Source of the DNA: JAFGKM01 sp964403465
Lineage (GTDB): Bacteria; Ratteibacteria; UBA8468; B48-G9; JAFGKM01
NCBI GenBank assembly: GCA_964403465.1
Contig: CAYOFY010000006.1
Span: 1-42,078 of the forward strand
Direction of reading: 5' to 3'
Length of the DNA stretch: 42,078 nt
Of the stretch, positions 31,631-40,011 are shown in pieces; position 1 is the first letter of the stretch, and every line of letters starts with the position of its first letter. The notes under the pieces were generated by a model. That model was not told where the DNA came from. It was given only the letters and a program-made list of their open reading frames with translations, and did not search any database. The position numbers and the translations under genes were made by a program.

Positions 31631-31636
31631 AAAAAA

Positions 31637-33982
31637 ATGAAAAAATACGATAATTCTTCAAGGGTTGAGGAAATTGCCGTTTCAAGGTTCGGGAAGGAAA
31701 TAATCTATCCTCCATACGAAAAAATCAAGGTGCTGGAAGTCCCGAATTTCCCGTCCCTGGGAAATATAGCAGCTCTGCGTTTCATTGAATGGTTGCAGAA
31801 AAACCCGGGAGGCGTTGTCTCGCTGCCCACGGGCAAAACCCCTGAGCATTTCATCAACTGGACCGATTACTACCTTGAAAGGTGGAGCGACGGCAGGGTG
31901 AAGAAAGAACTGGCATCGTGGGGCATTGACACATCCTTCCCGCCTGAAATGAAGTCCTGCTTGTTTGTGCAGATAGACGAGTTTTATCCCATAGACCCCG
32001 GGAGGGAGAATAGTTTCAGCCACTACATCAGAAAGTTCTATATCAGCGGTTTCGGGATGGACAGGAAAAAGGCGCTCCTGATGGATACCTGGACGACCGG
32101 CGTTCCTGCCGGCAGGAATCTCTCCTCCGTCTTCCCTGAAGGCAGGGTGGACCTATCCCTGCGGCACAGGAAGCCGAGGAACGAAACCGAACGTCAGCAG
32201 CAGGAGGCGCTGTACGGAATAGACAGGTTCGCAATGGAGTACGAGAACAGGATAGATGAGCTCGGAGGAATAGGTTTTTTCCTCGGGGGCATAGGTCCGG
32301 ACGGACACATCGCATTCAACATAAGGGGCTCGGATCATAATTCAACAACAAGGGTGCTGAACATCAACTATGAAACCGCCGCGGCTTCGGCAGGCGACCT
32401 GGGTGGAATAGAGATATCAAGGGACAAGGCTGTTATGACCATAGGCCTTGCCACGATTGCCAGGAACCCGTCGGTTACCGCAATCATCATGGCCGCGGGC
32501 GAGAGCAAGGCGGCCGTTGTAAGAAATGCGGTTGAGGAAAAACAGGATATTCTCTATCCCGCAACGTCCCTTCACGGAACCCCGGGTGCGAGGTTCTACC
32601 TGACGACGGGCGCTGCAAGCGCGCTGACCGGAAGAAGGATAGACAGGCTGAAGCGGTGCAGGAAAATCCCGTCTTCAGAAAAAGAGAGAATCCTGGTGGA
32701 TATATCCTACGGCCAGAACAGGAAGATTACCGAGTTATCCAATTCCGACGTCAGGAAAGATGTTTTCGGGAAGGTTCTCCTGGAGAAGGAGAAAAAACTG
32801 CGGCTCAAGGACCTGACGGAAAAGATAGACAGGGATTTCAGGCGGAGGATTCACAGGGGCAGGCAGGAGACAGGAAACAGGGTTTTCCTGCACACGGCCC
32901 CGCACCACGACGACATCATGCTGGGGTACCTTCCCTACATACTTCACCTTGTGAGGCAGCCCACCAGTTCCCACTTCTTCGCAACATTGACCAGCGGTTT
33001 TACGTCCATCACCAACAGTTACACGCTCCTCATGCTGGAGAACATGGAAAGGTTTGCAGGGGAAGGGAGATTGAAGCGCCTTATCGCCGAGAAGGACTAT
33101 TTCAGGCCTGATAACGTGGTCGGACGCAACAGGGACGTATACAGGTACCTTGACGGCGTTGCGGCAGGCAGGGAAGAGGTCAGAAGAGAAGCAGAGGCCA
33201 GGAGATGCCTGAGGAATATGGCAGAGGTCGCCTCCACGCAGGAAATCGGCAGGATACTGGAAAAGAGCGCGGCTCTGAAGAGGTCGATATTGAATTCTTA
33301 TCCCGGAAAGAAGGATACACCGGACGTTCAGAGGATGAAGGGCATGATACGGGAATGGGAGGAGGAACTTCTTTGGGCTCACCTTGGTTTCAGTTGCGAC
33401 AACATCTTCCATCTCCGGCTCGGGTTCTATACCGGAGACATCTTTACCCCCCAGCCCGAGTGGAAGCGGGATGTAAAACCTTTTCTTGCGGTCATGGAGA
33501 GGGTCAGGCCCGATATTGTTACCGTCGCCTTTGACCCGGAAGGGACCGGTCCCGATACCCATTACAAGGTGTTGCAGGTAATCACCGAAGGTGTTAAGAA
33601 GCATGTTTCCGAAACGGGTAAGCGCGTGAAGATATGGGGGTACAGGAACATATGGCACAGGTTCCACCCTTCGGATGCAAACATCTACGTTCCCGTTTCA
33701 ATGAATTCCCTTGCCATCCTGAGGAGCGCATTTGACACCTGTTTTTCTTCCCAGAGGAGCGCATCTTTCCCGAGTTACGAGCATGACGGGCCCTTTTCGG
33801 AACTCGCCCAGAAGATAATGGTTGAGCAGGGCGCTCTCATTAAGAAAGTTCTTGGAAGGGACTTCTTCGGGGGCAGCAGGTTTGCCCGCATAAGGGCAAG
33901 CAGAGGAGTGAACTTCATAAAGGAGATGGATGTTGAAGAGTTCTTCGCACATGCGCGCAGCCTGAAGGAGTTGATGGAATAG
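31637..33982 (+). CDS. NagB-like glucosamine-6-phosphate deaminase fused to a PIG-L-type deacetylase
   Basis: A 781-residue fusion. Residues 20-350 resemble glucosamine-6-phosphate deaminase: VSLPTGKTPE (61-70), FVQIDEFYPI (110-119), GGIGPDGHIAFN (217-228) and a late TIGLATI. Residues 410-760 resemble the LmbE/PIG-L deacetylases, with PHHDD (422-426) as the metal motif. The two activities together would deacetylate and deaminate an amino-sugar derivative. Similar fusions are known in Bacteroidota, where the exact substrate is not settled. It converges with the next gene with five bases between. Confidence 0.88.
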   Translation: MKKYDNSSRVEEIAVSRFGKEIIYPPYEKIKVLEVPNFPSLGNIAALRFIEWLQKNPGGVVSLPTGKTPEHFINWTDYYLERWSDGRVKKELASWGIDTSFPPEMKSCLFVQIDEFYPIDPGRENSFSHYIRKFYISGFGMDRKKALLMDTWTTGVPAGRNLSSVFPEGRVDLSLRHRKPRNETERQQQEALYGIDRFAMEYENRIDELGGIGFFLGGIGPDGHIAFNIRGSDHNSTTRVLNINYETAAASAGDLGGIEISRDKAVMTIGLATIARNPSVTAIIMAAGESKAAVVRNAVEEKQDILYPATSLHGTPGARFYLTTGAASALTGRRIDRLKRCRKIPSSEKERILVDISYGQNRKITELSNSDVRKDVFGKVLLEKEKKLRLKDLTEKIDRDFRRRIHRGRQETGNRVFLHTAPHHDDIMLGYLPYILHLVRQPTSSHFFATLTSGFTSITNSYTLLMLENMERFAGEGRLKRLIAEKDYFRPDNVVGRNRDVYRYLDGVAAGREEVRREAEARRCLRNMAEVASTQEIGRILEKSAALKRSILNSYPGKKDTPDVQRMKGMIREWEEELLWAHLGFSCDNIFHLRLGFYTGDIFTPQPEWKRDVKPFLAVMERVRPDIVTVAFDPEGTGPDTHYKVLQVITEGVKKHVSETGKRVKIWGYRNIWHRFHPSDANIYVPVSMNSLAILRSAFDTCFSSQRSASFPSYEHDGPFSELAQKIMVEQGALIKKVLGRDFFGGSRFARIRASRGVNFIKEMDVEEFFAHARSLKELME

Positions 33983-33987
33983 CAGGT

Positions 33988-35775
33988 TCACGGCAGGTTC
34001 TTGAGCTGTCTTTTGAGAAGGGAAATCTTGTATTCAATGTCAGCCGGTGTTATGAAATATTCGTGGGCCTCGGCGTGATACCCGAAATCCCTGTTCCGTC
34101 CCATGATTTCCCTGTCTCTTTCCGAGATGGAAAGTTCGTCCTCCAGCAGTTCTTTCAACAATCTTCCCGTGCCTGCGGTTTTTGCCCTGTATTTCTTCAG
34201 AAGGTCATAGAACCTGATGATGTTCATGGTGGACATGATGAGCAGTGATATGTGCACGGCCATATCCGTCTCTTTTTGATACCGTGCGGCTCTCCACTGC
34301 CCTGCGCCTTCTTCAAGCACGGCCACGCCCTTTTCCCATTCCATGAGGAGTTTTTTCAGAACTTTTGTAACAAACCCTGCGGTGAAAGGCGCAATCCATG
34401 CCCCGGTGCTGTCCCCCGCGGCGATATGTCCCCGGCCATCCCTGGGAAGAGGAAGCCAGGACGGTATGGAGCCGATTTCCTTTGCTGAAAGGTCAAAGGG
34501 ATAAGCCGTCGCATAGTTGATGGGCGAGTAGTAAAGAAAAGGGATGCTGAAAGGGTAGGTCTTCCATGCCGCAGAGAAGAGTTTCCATGCCCTTGCGACG
34601 CAGTCTGCCGGTCCCGGCCCGAATTCCTCAACAGCAACCTCTCTCACTGCCTGCGCCGGCGAAAGGAGCGGATTGGTGGACATCCTGCCTGCAACCTTGC
34701 TCATGGCAGATACGTTTCCCCCGAATATCCAGCAGCCCAGGTACCCGTCAACACCCATCTTTTTCATCCTGTCCAGTTTCTCGGCAAGTATGTAAGGAAC
34801 CGGGATATACGGGACCGTTACAAGTTCGTGGGTTGCACCTGTCTGCAGTTTTGCAGTCACCCGCATCCCCCTTTTTTTTGCCTGATGAAACAGATTCTTG
34901 AATCTCGGGGAGGGGCCGGTGTATGAAAAACTGTATTCGTCAATCTCCAGCCGCTTGTGCATGACTGTTTTGAAAGCGCCCCGTTCAAAATCCGCCTGTA
35001 TGATTACATCCTTCGGGAGTTGCGAGAGAAGTTTTTTCTGCGGCTCGGGTTCAAGTATGTACCACGACCAGTTCCACGCAATAACCTCCGCTCCCGGGCT
35101 GGCATCCTTTATCCCCCTGTTTACCAGGGTTATTATCTCGGAGGCGACGTCTGAAGGGTGCCGTTCTGCGCACCTTTGACAGTTAAAAGACTGTTTTGCC
35201 CATTCTTCCATGAAAGGGTCGTTGAACTTTTTCTGCCACCTGGGGAAGTGAGAATAACAGTGGGTATGAAATTCGCTGGCAGTTATCATGAAGACTCCAC
35301 CCAGTCCGGGCACCTTGCGAAACACGTTGTAACTGCTCTGGCAAAGGAAATCCTTTACCTTTTGGGTGCTTGAACAAAGCGCGGAGTACCTGCCGCTGTG
35401 TTCTCCGGTTCCGGGAAAATCGGCCGGCTGTCCTCTGACATCCTCGTTATTCTTCCAGAAGGGGTCGTTTTCCCTGAAGCCCCGCGGCTCGCAGAGATAG
35501 AGGAAGACCCTGATACCGTATGCAGCCGCCTTCTCCACCAGTCTGTTGAGAGCGGGTATCTGCTCATGCTTTTTCTTTCCGAACTCCGGGAATGCATCGC
35601 AGGCGACTATGTCTCTGAGGACGCAGTGCAGCCATACCGCGTTGAATCCCTCATCTGCTATCTCCTTGAGATAACTGTCCGGATGAGTCCTGCAGGAATC
35701 CTCAATTTCTCGTCCGTAAAAATTGCTCCATGGCGAGCGTATTATCCTTATCTCAAAGGTCTCCTTCATTTTCAT
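33988..35775 (-). CDS. Unrecognised protein, probable glycoside-hydrolase-like barrel
   Basis: A 595-residue cytoplasmic protein without signal peptide. The first 350 residues alternate strands and helices as in a TIM barrel: SYLKEIADEGFNAVWLHCVL, then YGIRVFLYLCEPRGF, GVFMITASEFHTH, EVIAWNWSWYIL and GYLGCWIFGG. A CQRCAERHP segment recalls GH20-related barrels that have a short cysteine loop. The rest is helical. Acidic residues in SEF, NWSW and CEPRGF could form the active site, but this is a guess. GGAGG lies eight bases before the ATG. It follows the alpha-galactosidase gene. Confidence 0.7.
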   Translation of the reverse strand: MKMKETFEIRIIRSPWSNFYGREIEDSCRTHPDSYLKEIADEGFNAVWLHCVLRDIVACDAFPEFGKKKHEQIPALNRLVEKAAAYGIRVFLYLCEPRGFRENDPFWKNNEDVRGQPADFPGTGEHSGRYSALCSSTQKVKDFLCQSSYNVFRKVPGLGGVFMITASEFHTHCYSHFPRWQKKFNDPFMEEWAKQSFNCQRCAERHPSDVASEIITLVNRGIKDASPGAEVIAWNWSWYILEPEPQKKLLSQLPKDVIIQADFERGAFKTVMHKRLEIDEYSFSYTGPSPRFKNLFHQAKKRGMRVTAKLQTGATHELVTVPYIPVPYILAEKLDRMKKMGVDGYLGCWIFGGNVSAMSKVAGRMSTNPLLSPAQAVREVAVEEFGPGPADCVARAWKLFSAAWKTYPFSIPFLYYSPINYATAYPFDLSAKEIGSIPSWLPLPRDGRGHIAAGDSTGAWIAPFTAGFVTKVLKKLLMEWEKGVAVLEEGAGQWRAARYQKETDMAVHISLLIMSTMNIIRFYDLLKKYRAKTAGTGRLLKELLEDELSISERDREIMGRNRDFGYHAEAHEYFITPADIEYKISLLKRQLKNLP

Positions 35776-35853
35776 GAAAACTTCCTCCTGAAAAATGCGG
35801 TCAATCCCACCAATCTTAAAATAAATCTCGGGGTTTGTCCAGTGGGCCGGTCA

Positions 35854-38193
35854 TCACTCCTGGATAAACTCCATATGCCAGTCAATCTCTGCCCTTCGGA
35901 AAGAGAGCGAAAGGAAAGCGATGCCTCCATCACATCTGACGGCAGAAGATGCCTCCTTGACCCTGTACCCGCCGGGGATGAAGATGGCGAGAGTTCCTGT
36001 ATCTCCCTTTTGCCTGACAGCTCTTCCCTGCAGCACATGTCTTCTCCTGTCGTACCGCACCGAGTCAAGTTCAACCGCCCCCTGCGTGATATGCATGTCG
36101 GTTGAAAGTATAAAGGGATGCGACGGCACTTTCCGGATCATGAGAAGCCTGGTTGTCACAGGAGCCATGTGCATTTTCAGGGAACCCCTGCATATCCCGA
36201 GAAATTTCTTTGACCAGAATTCGTATACGAGATACGCTTTGTCCCTTTCCAGTTTCAGGGATGCGAAATCCACGGTGATTTCCGAGGCCTTTTCTGCCAG
36301 ATTGAACAAACCGACCACCTCCCAATTGCTCCATCCTGTTTTGACAGGGAGATGCCAGATTTGAGGATATGATGACGGGTATGTATGAGCAAAGAGGTCA
36401 ACTGGCCTTGCCGCTTTGCCGTAAGGAGGAATGCAGACCGAAAGGGTTTTCCACCGTTCTTCCGCGAGGGAGGGAAGACTGTCTCCGAGGAAGACCTGTC
36501 CTCCGGAAAGGGCAACCAGCGAAATCCTTATTCTTGCTTCTTCCGTATCTCCGGGCAGCCCGGCTTCCGCAACATCGGGGTTGAGCAATATTAGTTTTCT
36601 GTGCAGGAAATACCGGGAGATGAGCGTGGTTGCGTTACGCCGGAAATAATCAAGATTTTCCGTTCGGCCCTCAACATTCCTGTCCAGGGAAAAACCGGTA
36701 TTTCCTATGTCGCAGGCGCTCATGCTCGTTGAGCCCATGCCGAAACCGAGGTTAATCGGATTTGAACACCAGTATATATAGTCGTTTTTCAGGGTTTGAG
36801 AAACGAGGGCAAGCCCCCTGCGGTAGACTTCAGCCCCTTTGACCGCATTCCTGTCATGGTAGACTGCCTCCGGGCTGTTATCGGCAATCCCCCAGGTGAA
36901 ATCTATCTTCCAGTATCTGATACCCGATTTTCTCAGTTCCATGAGGAATTTCTTTATGAACCTGCGTGCGCCGGGATGCGTTGGGTCCAGGTAATATATG
37001 CGTTCTTTCGGAGGCCATGACCACCTGTAAGGCATTTCAAGAGGTTTTCCGCACCTGTCCTGTATCATGTATTCGGGATGCTCTCTGAACACCGGGGAAG
37101 ACTCCAGTACGGTGAAAAGACCGAGCCATAAACCGGGCCTGTATCCCATACGGTTCAGTCTTTTCGAGAGCCATTTCAGTCCGTGTGGAAACCGTTCGTT
37201 GGTTTCTGTCCATTGCCCGCAGATGTCTTTATACTGCCACCCGTGGTCAATCTGGATGTATGAAAAGTTAAAGCCGGGAAATCTTTTCCTGATGCATCGC
37301 GCGTTCTTCAGGATCTCTTCCTCACCTATCTTCAACCGGTATGCGTACCATGAGCACCATCCGAGCGGAACAGACTGCGGAAGTCTCACCTTCATTTCCC
37401 TGCCGGCGAGCGCAGCATATTTCTCGAGACCTTCAAAGGGAGAGTCATAAAATCCCAGGAAGAACTTTTCCGAAGAGATTGCTTCCCCCGGCTTGAGCGA
37501 ATAACCGGCAAAGTTGCATGATGCCCATCCCGAGAGGGTGTTTCCTTTCGCGTCATGGAGCCATACGACGTTGTTTATTGTTCTATACGCAGTCAGGAAA
37601 GACGCTATCATGGAGGTGTTGTCTGCGGGTGAAAATAATGCGCTTATGCCTCCTGCGCTGTTGTGGAATCCGGGAAACGGTTTCCTTATGTTGCCATATC
37701 TGCGTGATACAAGGTTTTTCTCTTCCCCGGGCAGCAGTTCCCATTGCTCCCTGCAGGGAGCGGTGCTTTCAATGTCAACCGCGCCCGTCCACCAGCCGCC
37801 TCCGCTGTCAACAAAGACCTTCAGCCCTTTCGTTCCCGCCGCGTTGCGCGTGACACGCGGAAATTCCGCAAGATGCAAAGGGCCGAGCAGAAGGTCTGCG
37901 CTGGAAAGGTTCCTGAGTTTCAACTGCATGATGAGGTAGTGGCTCCCGCGGGGGCAGTCTAACCTGAGAGAGGCGGCAAACTGCCGGGATTTTTCCTTAA
38001 GGAGAGCAGTTTCTCCGGTTTCCCGGAAATTGATTGACCGTTTACGGATATCGCCCCCGAAGAGGCCAACCCATATGCCGTTGATATATATTCTGGTGCT
38101 GAGATCGTCCAGCATGAACGGCGTGTTGAAGGGGACAACAATCTGCCATTTGCCCTGCGGATTGATTTCAAGAGATAAAGTCTTTTTCGGCAT
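35854..38193 (-). CDS. Alpha-galactosidase-like glycoside hydrolase (GH36 type)
   Basis: A 779-residue enzyme of the GH36/GH-D clan. An N-terminal beta-sandwich of about 260 residues is followed by the barrel: GWCSWY (278-283), YIQIDHGWQ (312-320), YRPGLWLGLF (351-360) and YWKIDFTWG (427-435), in which D431 fits the nucleophile position. The ACDIGN stretch further on may hold the acid/base aspartate. The C-terminal domain is a beta sandwich. It probably removes alpha-galactosyl or related residues from imported oligosaccharides, as there is no signal peptide. It starts three bases after the esterase gene. Confidence 0.85.
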   Translation of the reverse strand: MPKKTLSLEINPQGKWQIVVPFNTPFMLDDLSTRIYINGIWVGLFGGDIRKRSINFRETGETALLKEKSRQFAASLRLDCPRGSHYLIMQLKLRNLSSADLLLGPLHLAEFPRVTRNAAGTKGLKVFVDSGGGWWTGAVDIESTAPCREQWELLPGEEKNLVSRRYGNIRKPFPGFHNSAGGISALFSPADNTSMIASFLTAYRTINNVVWLHDAKGNTLSGWASCNFAGYSLKPGEAISSEKFFLGFYDSPFEGLEKYAALAGREMKVRLPQSVPLGWCSWYAYRLKIGEEEILKNARCIRKRFPGFNFSYIQIDHGWQYKDICGQWTETNERFPHGLKWLSKRLNRMGYRPGLWLGLFTVLESSPVFREHPEYMIQDRCGKPLEMPYRWSWPPKERIYYLDPTHPGARRFIKKFLMELRKSGIRYWKIDFTWGIADNSPEAVYHDRNAVKGAEVYRRGLALVSQTLKNDYIYWCSNPINLGFGMGSTSMSACDIGNTGFSLDRNVEGRTENLDYFRRNATTLISRYFLHRKLILLNPDVAEAGLPGDTEEARIRISLVALSGGQVFLGDSLPSLAEERWKTLSVCIPPYGKAARPVDLFAHTYPSSYPQIWHLPVKTGWSNWEVVGLFNLAEKASEITVDFASLKLERDKAYLVYEFWSKKFLGICRGSLKMHMAPVTTRLLMIRKVPSHPFILSTDMHITQGAVELDSVRYDRRRHVLQGRAVRQKGDTGTLAIFIPGGYRVKEASSAVRCDGGIAFLSLSFRRAEIDWHMEFIQE

Positions 38194-38195
38194 TT

Positions 38196-39173
38196 TTATA
38201 CATTTCCAAGATGGCGGTCAAGCCATCGGTATACCTTTGTATTTACTGCCGGCACGCAGAGATGCCCCTTTTTATGCCTGATTGTTTTCAAGGAATCTTC
38301 CGCACCCAGCATTCTGTACACCGGTTTCACCGCTTCAATGTAAGGCATGCTTCTTGCCCCGTCTTCGCTTTCCCCACATACGAGAAGGAATGCCCGCGGG
38401 GCGATAAGGGAAATGATCTGGTGATGGTCCATATCTTTTTTCCCCTTTATTCCAGCACCCAGGTACCAGGGCGCATCCCAGTTTGAAAAACCTATGCCTA
38501 TCCCCGGTTCGTTACATACGCATGCATTGATGCGCTCGTCAAAAGCAGCAAGATAAAGTGATTCCTTTGCGCCGAGGGAAAAACCGATACAGCCCATGCG
38601 GTTTCTGTCCACGAAGGCATATTGCTCAAGGATGTCAACCGCTATCATCCCGTCGGAAAGCATCTTTGTCATGCCTATCCAACCCGGGTTATATCTTTGC
38701 ACCTTCCTTACCAGTTCCTTCCGTCTTGCCGCGATGTCGTGGGGCGCGGGCATCTCTTCGTTGCCGTAGATGAAACACCGGGGGCTGATTGTAACGTACC
38801 CCCTCCGGGCGAGATGGAGAGCCGTATACCTTGACGGAGGGACACTTCTGTCCAGCCCTGCCGGTTCGTCAATGTTTGAATCCTCTGTTGAATGGAAGAC
38901 CACGACGGCAGGCATCTTCCTTCTTATCCTCTGTGGCCGGATAACATACGCCTCGGCGTGGAAGGATGTTCCCGTGGCATACCGTATCTTCTGCCGGATA
39001 AGAGCTCCCCTTTTTTCTTCCGAAATGACCCGTATTTCCATATCGCCGGCATGTCCGGGCAGTTTCCCGAGATAAACAAGCCATTTTTCGCGGAATTTCC
39101 TGCGTATCCGGCTCCATTCTTCCAGGTTATCAAACTGCGGCAGAAACGGAATTCTTTCACCTTTCATATTCAT
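38196..39173 (-). CDS. Alpha/beta-hydrolase (dienelactone hydrolase/acetyl-esterase-like)
   Basis: A 325-residue alpha/beta-hydrolase. The nucleophile elbow is GFSLG with S199, the acid is probably D271 in ESEDGA and the histidine H304 in KKGHLCVP. VVVFHSTED contains the oxyanion region. The arrangement resembles acetyl-xylan-esterase-type or DUF1749-like hydrolases of sugar clusters. It probably deacetylates a sugar before the alpha-galactosidase acts. AAGGA lies five bases before the ATG at 39173. It is the first gene of a three-gene carbohydrate unit. Confidence 0.82.
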   Translation of the reverse strand: MNMKGERIPFLPQFDNLEEWSRIRRKFREKWLVYLGKLPGHAGDMEIRVISEEKRGALIRQKIRYATGTSFHAEAYVIRPQRIRRKMPAVVVFHSTEDSNIDEPAGLDRSVPPSRYTALHLARRGYVTISPRCFIYGNEEMPAPHDIAARRKELVRKVQRYNPGWIGMTKMLSDGMIAVDILEQYAFVDRNRMGCIGFSLGAKESLYLAAFDERINACVCNEPGIGIGFSNWDAPWYLGAGIKGKKDMDHHQIISLIAPRAFLLVCGESEDGARSMPYIEAVKPVYRMLGAEDSLKTIRHKKGHLCVPAVNTKVYRWLDRHLGNV

Positions 39174-39187
39174 ATATATCCTTTTGC

Positions 39188-39232
39188 TATTGTCCGTTTA
39201 TTGTCAACCTTGCCTGAATTTTATTGTCAACC
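39188..39232. promoter_or_regulatory. Three TATTGTC direct repeats upstream of the carbohydrate operon
   Basis: TATTGTC occurs at 39188-39194, 39199-39205 and 39222-39228, spaced 11 and 23 bases, that is about one and two helix turns. The last two lie within identical 13-base units, TTTATTGTCAACC (39197-39209 and 39220-39232). On the minus strand these units contain TTGACA boxes. The position 15-60 bases before the esterase gene suggests a regulator-binding region or tandem -35 boxes. No matching -10 box is clear. Confidence 0.4.
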
Positions 39233-39266
39233 TCTGAATAAAACAAGAGCAACGGTTTTCAAAACA

Positions 39267-39989
39267 TCAACCTGTCAGCAGGGACAAAGCCCGGAACGTA
39301 CCGAGCACGCCTATGAGTATTATGACTAAAACTATAATCCTGCCGAATTTTTCTTCGGGCAGAAGATTCTTTATCATGATGCCGAGCAACGTTCCTATCA
39401 GGGCAGGGAGAAACGCAAATAGGGATATCTTCAGGTTTGGCACATTGAAAAGACCGTTGGTGAAATAAAGAATGATTCCGAGCGTGCCGGAGAAGGCGAA
39501 ACATCCTGCCAGCGTGGCCCTGAATTCATCTTTCCTAAGCCCCAGCGCCATCATGAGGAATATGAGCGGCGGACCTCCCATTGCCGCGGCCCCATTGAGG
39601 AACCCGCTTGCCAGCCCTGCGGTGATAAGTGTCGGCTTGTTCTCCCTGACAGGAGGTCTGAATCCTGCAAGGAAAAACATGCCGAGTATAAGGGTAACCA
39701 CTGCTATGAGGAGGCGGATTAAGTTCTGGTCAAGGAATTTCAACGCGAGGGTTCCGGCTGGCACTCCGATGAAGGAACTCAGGGATATGACCGTCACCTT
39801 GTTCCATTCTATCCTGTTGCGCACCTCAAGAAGAACGACGAAATTAAGCAGGAAACTTACCAGTGAAAAGGACGGTACTATGAATCTCGGTTCGTAAAGC
39901 AGTGTGAGCAGGGGGACGGCAAAAAGGCCCCCTCCGAAACCTCCGAGAGATTGCACCAGCGAAGACAGAAAGAAAATCAAGTAGGTCAT
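39267..39989 (-). CDS. TauE/SafE (TSUP) family membrane exporter
   Basis: A 240-residue membrane protein with seven or eight helices. FFLSSLVQSLGGFGGGLFAVPLL at the N-terminus and GLASGFLNGAAAMGGPPLIF in the second half are the two repeated motifs of the family. Members move sulfite, sulfoacetate, taurine-derived anions or other organic acids; the substrate here is unknown. It lies 22 bases after the second oxidoreductase gene and before the carbohydrate operon. Confidence 0.88.
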   Translation of the reverse strand: MTYLIFFLSSLVQSLGGFGGGLFAVPLLTLLYEPRFIVPSFSLVSFLLNFVVLLEVRNRIEWNKVTVISLSSFIGVPAGTLALKFLDQNLIRLLIAVVTLILGMFFLAGFRPPVRENKPTLITAGLASGFLNGAAAMGGPPLIFLMMALGLRKDEFRATLAGCFAFSGTLGIILYFTNGLFNVPNLKISLFAFLPALIGTLLGIMIKNLLPEEKFGRIIVLVIILIGVLGTFRALSLLTG

Positions 39990-40011
39990 CTGGCTATTTC
40001 AGATAGTTGCG

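Noticed and set aside
32735..33667. Open frame of 310 codons on the minus strand
   Set aside because: It is antisense to the NagB-like/PIG-L-like fusion gene and has no recognisable motif.
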